Shown in pieces: positions 53,681-62,868 of a DNA stretch of 64,000 bases; the first letter of the stretch is position 1; each line of letters starts with the position of its first letter. Origin of the DNA: JANMCE01 sp963791625 (GTDB lineage Bacteria; Actinomycetota; Acidimicrobiia; Acidimicrobiales; Ilumatobacteraceae). The stretch is from NCBI GenBank assembly GCA_963791625.1, contig CAWBTA010000015.1:806001-870000 (forward strand), written 5' to 3'. Under the pieces are notes generated by a model that was not told where the DNA came from, searched no databases, and worked only from the letters and a program-made list of their open reading frames with translations. A program made the position numbers and the translations under genes.

Positions 53681-54706
53681 ATGCACGGCGTGCGAGTGAT
53701 CATCTTCGGAGCAGGTGCCGTCGGCAGCATTCTGGGCGGACGGTTACACCAAGGCGGAGCCGCTGTCGTGTTAGTGGCAAGACCCGCTCACGTCGATGCC
53801 ATCCGTACCGATGGGCTTCGCCTGCGCATGGCGTCGCACACCGACATCATCGACGTACCGGCGGTTACGTCCGTCCATCACCTACGTCCGGTTGACGACG
53901 ACGTGGTCATCATCACCGCCAAGACACAGGACACACCAGCGATCCACGACGCGCTACTTGCGTGGAATCCGAACCTCGCGGTCGTGTGCGGCACGAACGG
54001 CGTTGAGCACGAGCGCATGGCGCTGCGCCGTTTCGAACGGGTCTACGGCATGGTCATACAAATGCCGTCCCAGTTCGAACGGCCCGGTGAGGTGACAGCG
54101 CTGTTCAGCCCGAACAACGCGCTGGTCGATGTCGGTCGCTATCCGTCCGGCATCGACGACACGACCTCAACCCTCGCCGCGATGATCGAGGCATCACCAC
54201 GACTGTCGTGCGAGCCCGACGCCGACGTGATGGTGCAGAAGTACGCCAAACTCTTGGTCAACCTCGGCAACGCCGCCGACGCTGCATGCGGGCGAGAGGG
54301 CCGGAACGCGCAGGTGGTGGCCGTCGCCATCGAAGAAGGTCGACGCGCCCTAGACGCTGCGGGTATTCGCTATCGGCTACCCGACGAAATGAAGGAGCAG
54401 ATGCGCGACCGCATGGCGACAATGCAGTTCGACATTCCGGTCGGTGACACGTTTCTCGGTGGCTCAACCTGGCAGTCGCTCGCAAAGGGCGCAACCGCAC
54501 TGGAGACCGACTACTTCAACGGCGAGATCAACCTGCTCGGGCGAATGCACGGCATCGCCACACCGGCCAACCTCTTCCTCCAGCAACTCGCCACGACGAT
54601 GCTCCACCAAAAGACCCAACCGGGCAAGCGCAGCACAGCCGACCTCGACGCCGAATACTTCGGGTCCTACGGTGCCAGGGCGACTTCGACAAGGGTGTCG
54701 GAGTAG
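53681..54706 (+). CDS. Ketopantoate reductase (PanE/ApbA)-family protein
   Basis: 341 residues. The N-terminal NADP fold GVRVIIFGAGAVGSILGGRL is intact, ITAKTQDT follows, and the catalytic Lys/Glu region lies near VMVQKYAKLLVNLGNAADAAC (about 188-208). Both domains and length fit the family, but PanE relatives have varied substrates, and neighbours give no pantothenate context. The 3' end overlaps the convergent oxidoreductase by 40 bases. Confidence 0.85.
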   Translation: MHGVRVIIFGAGAVGSILGGRLHQGGAAVVLVARPAHVDAIRTDGLRLRMASHTDIIDVPAVTSVHHLRPVDDDVVIITAKTQDTPAIHDALLAWNPNLAVVCGTNGVEHERMALRRFERVYGMVIQMPSQFERPGEVTALFSPNNALVDVGRYPSGIDDTTSTLAAMIEASPRLSCEPDADVMVQKYAKLLVNLGNAADAACGREGRNAQVVAVAIEEGRRALDAAGIRYRLPDEMKEQMRDRMATMQFDIPVGDTFLGGSTWQSLAKGATALETDYFNGEINLLGRMHGIATPANLFLQQLATTMLHQKTQPGKRSTADLDAEYFGSYGARATSTRVSE

Positions 54707-56712
54707 GCGACGCCGCCGCCCCAGTCGGTGCCGGTGTCGCTGGTGAGGGCATTCGCGGTGGCGCGCTCGCCGTGCTGGTCGGCCCACCACCCGAACGGCA
54801 CCGCGACCACTCCGGGTCGCAACCGACCGGACACGCGGGCTTCCAAGCAGAGTGCGCCGCGGTCGTTGCGGACCACGACCTGATCGCCGTTCGCAATGCC
54901 ACGCGCTGCTGCATCGGCGGCGTCCAGTTCGAGGAATGGCGCGCCTTCCAACGGACCGTGCTTGGGCAGGTGCGAGTACGACGTGTTGAGGAAGCGGTGA
55001 TGCTGCTTCGGCGTCAAGAGCACCAGCGGGAAACGGGCGACCAGCGCCGGGTCGCCCTTTGGGCCCTCGTTGGCCGCATGGTAGGTGGGTAGCCCGTCGC
55101 CGCCGAGTGCTTCGGCCCGTTCGCTCCACAACTCGGCCTTGCCACTTGCGGTTGCGAACCCACCGTTCGCGTACGGTCGGAAGTCCTCGGGCAGATCCAG
55201 GCGGATGAACGCGTCGCTCTTCAGCCGGTCCATGTCGACGTTCTTCATCGCTGACTGAAGGAGCGACTCATCCGATTCGAAGAGTTCCGGCTCGGTGTAA
55301 CCCATGGCGCGAGCAAGCCGCCGCCAAAGCTCGGTGTTCGGCACCGACTCGCCCAGCGGGGCGATGGCGGCGTGGTTGTAGCCAAGGTAGAGATGGCCCC
55401 ACGCGGTGACCACGTCGGTCTGTTCGATCTGCGTTGTGGCCGGGAAGATCACGTCCGCGTACAGCGCGGTGTCGGTCATGAAGTGCTCGCTGACGACACA
55501 GAGCAGATCCTCGCGCTCGAGACCTTTCCGGGTGAGTTGCGCGTTCGGCACCGTCACCAACGGATTGCAATTCCACACGAACAGCGCATGCACGCCAACG
55601 GCTGGATCGGTAAGCCAGCGGCTGAGGTGCACGGCGTTAAGGCCACGTCGTTCCTTACCGTCGGCCAGATGCGGCGCGGCGAACACCGAGTCATCCACAT
55701 TGACGTCTGACCATGCGCCAACGCTGCGAGCCAGGCCGCCACCCTTCTGTTTCCACGACCCTGTCAGGGCGGGCAGACAGGCAAGGGTGCGGAAGAACAT
55801 GGCGCCATGTTCGTGATGTTCGGCACCGATGAGCGTGCGAATCATGGCGGGCTGCGCGGTGCCGTATGCGAGACCGAGCCGTTCGATTTCATCAACGGTC
55901 AGACCACATACCTCGGCCGCCCGAGCGGGCGTCCAGTCGGCCACATGAGCGGTCAGCTTTTCGAGGCCCACGGTGTGTTGCTCCACGTAGTCGTGGTCGA
56001 CAAGGCCGTCGCGAATGAGGATGTGCATCATGGCCAACATGAGCGCTACGTCGGTTCCGGGCAGCGGCTGGATGAACCAATCGGCGTCCTCGGCGGTGGC
56101 GGTGCGAATTGGATCGATGACGACGATCGGCGCGCCATTGGCGCGGGCTTCCTCGATGAAGGGCCACAGGTGCCGATTGGTCACCTTGGTATTGGTGCCC
56201 CACAGGATGACGAACTTCGAGTGACGCACGTTGGTCGCATCCGCTGCCTTCGATGTTCCGTTTGTGCTGGCTACTCCCGCACCAGCAGTCGCACCACAGA
56301 TTGAACCTGTCTGGCGGGTTGACCCGACCTTGGTGAAGAAGCGCTGGTCGAGAGACGACATCTGCAAGAGCCCCTGCGTACCGGCTGAACCGTATGGCAG
56401 CACCGCCTCACCGCCGAACTGTTCGATCACCGCATGCAGCCGCGAGGCCACCAGCGCGAGGGCGTCATCCCATGATGCCGGCTCAAACTGGCCGGAGCCC
56501 TTTGGGCCAACCCGAACCAAGGGGGTGAGGATGCGATCGGGGCTGTAGACCCGATCAAGCATGCGGTTCACTTTCGGGCATAACTCGCCCTTCGAGTACG
56601 GATGCTCCGGATTACCGCGCAGCTTCACCGCCACACCGTCCTCCACCGTCACAACCCACCCGCATGAGTCCGGGCAATCGTGATGGCACGTACCCTTCAC
56701 CGTCTTTGTCAT
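54667..56712 (-). CDS. Molybdopterin-dependent oxidoreductase with N-terminal 4Fe-4S site
   Basis: The start at ATG 56712 (MTKTVKGTCHHDCPDSCGW) is used; the open frame upstream is Ser/Pro-rich shadow of the surface-protein gene. 681 residues of the DMSO-reductase family. Cluster ligands are Cys9, 13, 17 and 45. Cofactor-binding blocks include GSICGATAGAG, KFVILWGTNTKVTNRH and the C-terminal dinucleotide domain (LLTPKQHHRFLNTSY, GDQVVVRNDRGA). Electron partner and substrate are unknown, and no partner subunits lie beside it. Confidence 0.87.
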   Translation of the reverse strand: MTKTVKGTCHHDCPDSCGWVVTVEDGVAVKLRGNPEHPYSKGELCPKVNRMLDRVYSPDRILTPLVRVGPKGSGQFEPASWDDALALVASRLHAVIEQFGGEAVLPYGSAGTQGLLQMSSLDQRFFTKVGSTRQTGSICGATAGAGVASTNGTSKAADATNVRHSKFVILWGTNTKVTNRHLWPFIEEARANGAPIVVIDPIRTATAEDADWFIQPLPGTDVALMLAMMHILIRDGLVDHDYVEQHTVGLEKLTAHVADWTPARAAEVCGLTVDEIERLGLAYGTAQPAMIRTLIGAEHHEHGAMFFRTLACLPALTGSWKQKGGGLARSVGAWSDVNVDDSVFAAPHLADGKERRGLNAVHLSRWLTDPAVGVHALFVWNCNPLVTVPNAQLTRKGLEREDLLCVVSEHFMTDTALYADVIFPATTQIEQTDVVTAWGHLYLGYNHAAIAPLGESVPNTELWRRLARAMGYTEPELFESDESLLQSAMKNVDMDRLKSDAFIRLDLPEDFRPYANGGFATASGKAELWSERAEALGGDGLPTYHAANEGPKGDPALVARFPLVLLTPKQHHRFLNTSYSHLPKHGPLEGAPFLELDAADAAARGIANGDQVVVRNDRGALCLEARVSGRLRPGVVAVPFGWWADQHGERATANALTSDTGTDWGGGVAYSDTLVEVALAP

Positions 56713-56749
56713 ACGCAAAGCGTAGGACAAAGACGACAACGAGGTTTCG

Positions 56750-59700
56750 TTAGATGAGCTTTTTGCGGCGGCTGTCGATGAAGAGGAACAGGGCGCCGAT
56801 TTCGGCGAGGAGGCCAGCGGCGACCACGCTGCGGTAGGTGCTGGAGCCGGTGCGGGGAAGGTTGCCGGCCGAGACGGCGGTGACGTCAGCAACCGTCGTG
56901 GGAGTGGTTCCCGGCTTGACGGCGGACTTTAGGAAGACGCCAGCGTCCACGATCGGATCGACCTGGCCGCCGACGAGTGTGACGGCGGGAGTGCGGCCTG
57001 TATTCACGTCGGCGTTCGAGTCGGTTTCGGGTGATCCGACGCCCGGCTCGGTGAACTGCATCGTTGCGGGCGGCACAAACTGCACCACGTAGCAACCGGG
57101 GAGCAATTCGCCAAAGCCATAGCTACCGGCGGTGTCAGTTGTGGTGGTGCCGAGCTGTAGGCCGTCGCAATCGAAGAGGTTGACCACAATACCGGCCACG
57201 CCCTTCTCGCCGACGTCCTGCACACCGTTTTCGTTGACATCGAGCCACACCCGGTCCCCGAGACTCGCCAGCTCGGGCACGAAGCCGGCATCAAGCGTGA
57301 GGTCCTGCTGGCCGGCCGCCAGATTGGCACTGGTGGCGAGCGGGCCGTTCGAGTCGAGGGCGGGATCTTCACCCTTCGTTTCCTGCGTGGCCTCATACCC
57401 AACGGGAGCCGTGAACCGCACCTGGTAGATGCCGGGGCGAAGGTTGCCGAACAGATAGCGACCATCCGTTCCGGTGACCTGCGGCGCAATGGCCTTGCCG
57501 TTGGCGTCGGTTGCGACCGGCTGTCCGACCTTGTCGAGCAGCGTCACGGTGACTCCAGCAAGCAGCGCTTCGCCCGAGTCGTAGACACCGTTCTTGTTCG
57601 TGTCAAGCCACGTGAAATCGCCCACCGCGGTAGGGGCGAACAGGCCAAGGTCGAGCGTGAGGTTGTCATCACCCGTGGCCAAGGTCACCGGTGCGGTCAT
57701 GGCGCCGTCGCTGTCCAGAGAGCGGTCGGTGCCAGCCGCGGTAACCGTCGGCGCGAAGCCAGCGGGCAGCGTGGTGAAGGTGACCTTGTACGTGCCGGGA
57801 GCAAGGTTGGTGACGTGGTAATAGCCGGGCGCGCCGCCGTCAGGATTGTTGGCGGTGAGGGCGGAGCCGACAACTCTGCCGGTGTCATCGGTGACCGTGA
57901 CGGTCACGCCGTTGACGCCGTTTTCGGCTGGCTCATTCTGCACACCATCGTGATTGGTGTCGATCCACACGTAGTTGCCGAGGGCCACCGCACCGTAGAA
58001 ACCAAAGTCGATCAAAAGGTTGTTGCGGTTGTCCGGTGTCCCGACGCAGGCGTCCTTGCCATCAACTTCGGCCAGCGGTTCGTCGCCGCCAAGCACAATC
58101 ACACCGGAGTTGATCGCACCGGCAGCCTCGATGCCGTTGTCGTTGCTGTCGACATCGAGATTCGGGTCAGCTTCCTGACCAGGGCCGGTCGAGCTCGTCA
58201 GGCCCGCTAGTGGACCGCTGAAGTTCGCGGTCGCAACGCTGGCCACGTACTGGCCGGCACCGACGTTGTTGAAGCAGTAGTAACCGTTGACGTCGGTCTT
58301 GGTCGACGCAACCGGATCGGTCACGCCCGACCGAAACAACTCGACGGTCACATTGCCGATACCGGGCTTCGCGCCGTCGGCCGCGGTGAGCGTGCCGGAG
58401 TTGTCGGTGTCCTTGAACACCCGGTTACCGAGCGCGTAGGTCGAGCGGAAACCGAAGTCGAGCGTGTGATCGTTCATGCCGGCGCGGCCGGTCGTGTACG
58501 TGATGGTGGCAACGGTGCCGACGTATACACCGTCGGAGTCAATGCCGCGGTTGGCGCCAACCTTCGCGTCCGTAAGCGAGATGCCGTTGAGTGGACCCCT
58601 GGCGGCCGTGTCAGCCGCGTTGTCGAGACGGATCGTGTAGTCGGTCAACGTCTTCACGCCGCCGGGGACATCCGACGCGTTGAACATGTACGTGCCATCG
58701 GCAGCGGTCTTGGTGGTACCAGCCGACGTAGGCCCTTCGAAGAGGCTAACGGTCACGCCACCGATGCCCGCCTCATTGGCGTCCTGCACGCCGTTGCTGT
58801 TGGTATCGAGCCAGACACGGTTGCCGAATTCGATCGGAGCCTTGTCGCACATTGCTTCCAGTTCACCCAGGCTGTTGGCCTTGCCGAACGTGCCCGTGGC
58901 GGCACGGCCCGCGGGGCAGCTGAAGCCCGACGAGTCGCACTTGTCGAACACTTGGAACCATCCGGCCGCGGCACCGTCGAGGTTCGCATCGGTGTGGACA
59001 CCGCCGGCGCGCCAGTCGCCACCGTTGGTACGCGATGGGTCGAACACCGTGTAAATCACGTTGGGCGAGCCGGGCAGTTGCACGATGGAACCAAGCGACA
59101 CTTCCTGATGGGCGGTGAAGAAGTTGTCGTTGCCGTAGAACTCGCCGCCGGCCGGGCCCTGCTCGTTGTCGACACCGCTACCGGAGGCACCGCCACAGGA
59201 GCCATTGGACTCGAGCTTCCAACCCGCTGACAAGGAACCGCAGGCACGAAGCAGGTCGCCGGCTGAAACGCCTTCGCCGCCAACCGGGTGATCTTCGCCA
59301 GCCTGGTCACCGAAACGGTCTCGGATGCCGAGTACAAGGTTGCCTCGGTCGAACACAATACCGGTCAACCATGGCTGCGGATAAGAACACAGACTACCGG
59401 ACTTGGCGTTGAACACGTCCGTCGGGGTCCATGCGTTCCATGCGCCGCTGCCACCGTTCGGGCCACAGCCATTGCCAGCCCTGCCGTGTGTCGGGTCAAG
59501 CTTCGACTCGAAGACAGGTGCGGCGGCGAACGTCTTTGCAACCGGATCAAACCCATAGATCCACATGGCGAGATTGCCAGCGGCCTTGGTCGACTCAGCC
59601 GAGCAGGTCTCGCCCACGTACAGCTTGCCGTCGTGGTTGGCGAGTGCCATCGGGCGAACGTCGTTCGCGTCGCAGGTGATCGTTCCGCCGGTCGCCAGCG

Positions 59701-60706
59701 GAATGGCTACGGGTGCGCCGACCGAGCCGTCAGCAACGTTGACTGGGTAGAGGGATCGGTCGTTCAAGTTGACGACCCACGCAGTGGTCTCGTCGTCGGT
59801 GAGCGCCAGCCCGCCAAGTGAAATCTTGCCGACCTTGTCCCACGTCGGGTCGTTCAGCCAGTCGGCATTCGGACCGGCGGTGTTGGGTGCGAATGCGGCA
59901 CGAGGATTATCGCCAGCGTTCGGAATGGTGGCGAGCAAGGTTGGAGTGCCATTGGCCACAACCTTGTAAATCGCGCCAGGACCACCCGGGCCGTATCCGG
60001 CGTACACGCGGTGGAAGGCCGATGCGTAGATGTCCTTGCTCGTACGGTTGAACGCCACGCCGAAGGTGGTACCGAGATCCCTGTTCTTCACGATGTTCGC
60101 GGCCGTGGTCGAGTTCGTCTTGTCGAACGGTGAACCCTTCGCATCGGCCGGGAAGGTCTTCAGCGCACCATTCACACTGCTGCTGCCGTTCACCGCATCG
60201 CCGAATGTGTGACAGGCGAGCACGAGTGTGGGGTTGGCCTGGCAGTACTCGGTTGGGTTCCACACACCGAAGTTGGCCTTGGCGCCAGCAGTAGTGAATT
60301 GCACGCTTGTACCCGATGACGTACCCACCGGGCCGCTCTGTAGGAAGTTGTAGGCCGCTGGGATAGCGAACTCGACACGGACGGCTGTGCCGTCGCCCAC
60401 CGAGACCGCAAGGTGGTAGCGGCCATCAACCGCGCTCGTCGCGCCTACGCCGACCGGTGCCCCGGCGCCGTCGAAGGCGCGAATCTCGATGCCTTCCTGA
60501 CCCGGCTCAAGGCCATCCTTGGCGCCGTTACCGTTGTAGTCGCGAAACACGATGCCGGTGACGGCACCGGATGTGCCGGCTGCGCCAGCTCCCGTTGTGG
60601 CCGGGCCGACGAGTCCCATGCCGATCAGTCCGACGCCCATCGCGCCGAGGAGGATCGACATATGTCGGGAACGGTGACGCGAAAGCGGGTGAAAACGATT
60701 GAGCAC
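56750..60706 (-). CDS. Large LPXTG-anchored surface protein with SdrD-B-like repeats
   Basis: 1318 residues from a GTG at 60706; an ATG at 60661 is an alternative. A signal peptide (to about 43) precedes an SdrD-B-like domain (46-150; VTGIVFRDYNGNGAKDG). A 470-residue unknown domain (about 155-620) follows, then five B-type repeats from about 626 (for example FGNRVWLDTNSNGVQDANEA and LGDRVWLDVNENGVQDVGEK), each with Ca-binding D-x-N-x-N/D-G loops. The LPRTG motif (1283-1287) is followed by a hydrophobic span and RRKK, so it should be sorted to the wall. No sortase gene is in the window. An adhesin or sheath role is inferred. Confidence 0.88.
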   Translation of the reverse strand: MLNRFHPLSRHRSRHMSILLGAMGVGLIGMGLVGPATTGAGAAGTSGAVTGIVFRDYNGNGAKDGLEPGQEGIEIRAFDGAGAPVGVGATSAVDGRYHLAVSVGDGTAVRVEFAIPAAYNFLQSGPVGTSSGTSVQFTTAGAKANFGVWNPTEYCQANPTLVLACHTFGDAVNGSSSVNGALKTFPADAKGSPFDKTNSTTAANIVKNRDLGTTFGVAFNRTSKDIYASAFHRVYAGYGPGGPGAIYKVVANGTPTLLATIPNAGDNPRAAFAPNTAGPNADWLNDPTWDKVGKISLGGLALTDDETTAWVVNLNDRSLYPVNVADGSVGAPVAIPLATGGTITCDANDVRPMALANHDGKLYVGETCSAESTKAAGNLAMWIYGFDPVAKTFAAAPVFESKLDPTHGRAGNGCGPNGGSGAWNAWTPTDVFNAKSGSLCSYPQPWLTGIVFDRGNLVLGIRDRFGDQAGEDHPVGGEGVSAGDLLRACGSLSAGWKLESNGSCGGASGSGVDNEQGPAGGEFYGNDNFFTAHQEVSLGSIVQLPGSPNVIYTVFDPSRTNGGDWRAGGVHTDANLDGAAAGWFQVFDKCDSSGFSCPAGRAATGTFGKANSLGELEAMCDKAPIEFGNRVWLDTNSNGVQDANEAGIGGVTVSLFEGPTSAGTTKTAADGTYMFNASDVPGGVKTLTDYTIRLDNAADTAARGPLNGISLTDAKVGANRGIDSDGVYVGTVATITYTTGRAGMNDHTLDFGFRSTYALGNRVFKDTDNSGTLTAADGAKPGIGNVTVELFRSGVTDPVASTKTDVNGYYCFNNVGAGQYVASVATANFSGPLAGLTSSTGPGQEADPNLDVDSNDNGIEAAGAINSGVIVLGGDEPLAEVDGKDACVGTPDNRNNLLIDFGFYGAVALGNYVWIDTNHDGVQNEPAENGVNGVTVTVTDDTGRVVGSALTANNPDGGAPGYYHVTNLAPGTYKVTFTTLPAGFAPTVTAAGTDRSLDSDGAMTAPVTLATGDDNLTLDLGLFAPTAVGDFTWLDTNKNGVYDSGEALLAGVTVTLLDKVGQPVATDANGKAIAPQVTGTDGRYLFGNLRPGIYQVRFTAPVGYEATQETKGEDPALDSNGPLATSANLAAGQQDLTLDAGFVPELASLGDRVWLDVNENGVQDVGEKGVAGIVVNLFDCDGLQLGTTTTDTAGSYGFGELLPGCYVVQFVPPATMQFTEPGVGSPETDSNADVNTGRTPAVTLVGGQVDPIVDAGVFLKSAVKPGTTPTTVADVTAVSAGNLPRTGSSTYRSVVAAGLLAEIGALFLFIDSRRKKLI

Positions 60707-60756
60707 AGGGTGAGTGAACGGCTATGACGCGCCAAAATCACCCCGAAAGACAAACC

Positions 60757-60787
60757 CTTGACGGACTTGCTGCGGCCTCTTGACGGA
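60757..60787 (-). promoter_or_regulatory. Direct repeat upstream of the surface-protein gene
   Basis: CTTGACGGA occurs at 60757-60765 and 60779-60787, 22 bases apart (two helical turns), 50-80 bases before the surface-protein start. This is a candidate activator or repressor site. Confidence 0.35.
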
Positions 60788-60831
60788 GTGAACACAGCCA
60801 CACCCTGCGTGAACAATGCCTGCGGAGTGTC

Positions 60832-60890
60832 AAGCACTCCGAGCGGTTATCTAAGCACTATGCGTTCCGAGGTTGGCGGAGCCGGATCGG
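60832..60890. repeat. Left direct repeat (att-like), remnant of a DUF4126 3' end
   Basis: 59 bases, 48 identical to 62163-62221. On the minus strand it encodes P-I-R-L-R-Q-P-R-N-A and TAG, the same tail as the DUF4126 gene, with mostly synonymous changes, plus conserved bases after the stop. A GGAGTG-tcaag-CACTCC hairpin overlaps its outer edge. Confidence 0.7.
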
Positions 60891-60929
60891 TGTGACAGAC
60901 GGTCAAGGGGCCTGGTGGAACGCTTTGGA

Positions 60930-62096
60930 CTACCGGCCCACTCGCCGAGCGTACGTTGATGGCCGGCCGCGGCCGCCGACCACCTCCACCAGACCCTTCT
61001 CGCGAAGGGTGTGGAGCCGCTTGTGCGCGGCAGCAGTCGTGATTCCGAGCTTTACGCCGAGCACGGCCGCAGACAACGGACTCGTCAGGATTTCCAGGAC
61101 AGCCTGCTCGGCCGCAGTCGGCGACGTGTGGGTCGCCGTCGAGGCGGCAGTCGCAGGTGCCGTGGTTCGACGCACGATTGCGGTGAACGACAACCCTTGG
61201 TCGAAGAACTCGGGTGGCGGCATACCTGCTTCCCCCAACGACTCGAAGACTGAAGGAATACCCGTTGCGAGCGCCTCGACGACCTTGCCGTCTGCTGTCC
61301 GGACGAACTTGCAGACGTCGATGAGAAGTCGATTTCGGGCTGACGTGAGCGGATGTATGCCGAGACGATCAACGGCGATACCGAAGAGTCCGCCCGGGTT
61401 GGTGAGGCGAAACTCTAAAGGGGACATACGTAGCTCGATCGCACGCGATGTCGCCCACTCGGCGAGATCACGGTGCACGAGCGAGTTCGAGATCAACTCG
61501 CGCACTGCGACGACCGGTGGATCGGCTTGATCGCGGACGTGGCCGGTACTCGTGTCGACGCGGACTTGAACGCGACTATTCTTGTGAATCCAGGCGACGG
61601 CGTCTTCGAGCATTGCCCCGACCGGACCGGTAAAGGTAGCGCTGTCGAGGGCGCGAGTTGACGGCCTCGCGTCGGCCGGCAGTAGCGCAGCTCGAATGGT
61701 GAAGTAGCGAAGAAACTGTTGAGGGTATGTGCCGAGCGCGAGTAGGCCGGCAACCGTAGGTACGTGCGATCGAGAGATGACACCGGTCTTGATGAGGAGT
61801 TCGGTGTCGTTCCGGATTGGTGCGAGTCTCCGATCAAGGTTGCGCGCCGTTACTAGGAAATCGGCCAGCCTTTCTCGGTCGAGATCTTCGAGCGATGCTT
61901 CCGGAACCTCTGCCTCGTCGAACTTTGGTCTGGTGCGATTGGCGATGAAACCGTCGATTTCGAGTTGGGAGAGCGTGTAGTCGCCATCGGCGAATCGCAA
62001 GTAGGCCTTTCCCGATCGCTTGACCCGGCATGGTTTGGCCGATGCGTCAACTTCGTGGACCTCGGCGACAACAACGTCGGCTCTCATCCCGGGCAT
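60930..62096 (-). CDS. AlbA-type ATP-binding / winged-helix protein, N-terminally short
   Basis: 388 residues. The product begins within what is normally the second half of an AlbA_2 (Schlafen-like) domain (VVVAEVHEVDASAKPCRV, GDYTLSQLEIDGF). It then has a GLLALGTYPQQF block, an ATPase-like region (VAVRELISNSLVHRDL, RLTNPGGLFG) and a winged-helix end (AVLGVKLGITTAAAHKRLHT). A TAA lies three codons before the ATG, so the missing N-terminus is not just a start choice. Such proteins are thought to be transcription regulators. Its start lies under a phased repeat array. Confidence 0.7.
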   Translation of the reverse strand: MPGMRADVVVAEVHEVDASAKPCRVKRSGKAYLRFADGDYTLSQLEIDGFIANRTRPKFDEAEVPEASLEDLDRERLADFLVTARNLDRRLAPIRNDTELLIKTGVISRSHVPTVAGLLALGTYPQQFLRYFTIRAALLPADARPSTRALDSATFTGPVGAMLEDAVAWIHKNSRVQVRVDTSTGHVRDQADPPVVAVRELISNSLVHRDLAEWATSRAIELRMSPLEFRLTNPGGLFGIAVDRLGIHPLTSARNRLLIDVCKFVRTADGKVVEALATGIPSVFESLGEAGMPPPEFFDQGLSFTAIVRRTTAPATAASTATHTSPTAAEQAVLEILTSPLSAAVLGVKLGITTAAAHKRLHTLREKGLVEVVGGRGRPSTYARRVGR

Positions 62097-62147
62097 AGTC
62101 GGGTATTATCGGGTATTTACCGGGATAGTTCGGGTATCTATCGGGCT
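62088..62147 (-). promoter_or_regulatory. Six helically phased repeats over the AlbA-type gene start
   Basis: Units of the form YCGGGYAT begin at 62088, 62099, 62109, 62120, 62130 and 62141, so they repeat every 10-11 bases. The fourth is inverted in its last bases (CCGGGATA) and the sixth is partial. The array covers the start codon. It is a candidate operator, perhaps for the gene's own winged-helix domain. Confidence 0.55.
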
Positions 62148-62162
62148 GAACTTACCCGTGCC

Positions 62163-62221
62163 GAGCACTCCAAGCGGTTAGTTAAGCACTAAGCGTTTCG
62201 GGGTTGGCGAAGGCGGACGGG
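62163..62221. repeat. Right direct repeat (att-like), 3' end of the DUF4126 gene
   Basis: 59 bases, same orientation as 60832-60890. It contains the last ten codons and stop of the DUF4126 gene and 26 bases after it. Confidence 0.7.
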
Positions 62222-62788
62222 CTTGTCCAGCGATTTCGCCAACCGTCGTCGCAGCCGGAAGAACCCGTAGACCACGAGCGCCGCCGCGAGCACTGCCAGG
62301 ATCGGTAGCAGGAACGCCAGTGCGGTAAGCACGCCCGAACTGACGTCCTCCGCCGCGGAAACGAAGGGCGTGGCAATACCGGCCGTTGTCATGGTGGACA
62401 CCGGGCGAACCGACGAGCGGGCGACGTGCAGCGAGCCGCCCGTGACAGCTCCGATGATCAGAGCGACAGTCGGATTGACGTGCTGCACCGCGCCCGTCGT
62501 GCTGGCAAAGGCCAATGCGCCCGCAATCGGATGGATCACCATACCGACCATGTGGAAAATGTGGTCCACCGCCGGCACCTTGTCACCCACGAGGTCGATG
62601 ATCAGCAGGACGGCAAGCACAGCCAAGATCGGCCAGGACGACAAGCCGTGAAACCCGTCGCCCAGCTTCACCGCACCGGTGCGATCAAGAACGCCGGCGA
62701 CGAGCAGCGGCAGATAGGCGTTGAGGCCGGTAGCGCTCGAAAGCCCAAAGGCGGTCAGTAACCCGCCCACCGAAAGAAGATTGATCAA
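62189..62788 (-). CDS. DUF4126 membrane protein
   Basis: The TTG at 62788 is chosen because GGAGG lies just upstream; the longer frame has no such site. 199 residues with five or so membrane helices. FGLSSATGLNAYLPLLVAG is the DUF4126 start, and HPIAGALAFASTTGAV and the GGSLHVARSSVRPVSTMTT segment follow. Function is unknown. The last ten codons lie within the right repeat. Confidence 0.82.
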   Translation of the reverse strand: MINLLSVGGLLTAFGLSSATGLNAYLPLLVAGVLDRTGAVKLGDGFHGLSSWPILAVLAVLLIIDLVGDKVPAVDHIFHMVGMVIHPIAGALAFASTTGAVQHVNPTVALIIGAVTGGSLHVARSSVRPVSTMTTAGIATPFVSAAEDVSSGVLTALAFLLPILAVLAAALVVYGFFRLRRRLAKSLDKPVRLRQPRNA

Positions 62789-62868
62789 GAAACAGCCCTC
62801 CAAGACATGCCCTACCCCCAACCCTCCCACGCCACCCGCGTATTCCAGCGGACCTCACGTTTGGGGGA

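Noticed and set aside
53512..53730. 72-codon minus-strand ORF
   Set aside because: It runs through the terminator hairpin and the start of the next gene on the opposite strand, with no domain.
54667..56892. Longer start for the molybdopterin oxidoreductase
   Set aside because: The first 60 residues are Ser/Pro-rich and read through the end of the neighbouring surface-protein gene. The ATG at 56712 directly precedes the cluster motif.
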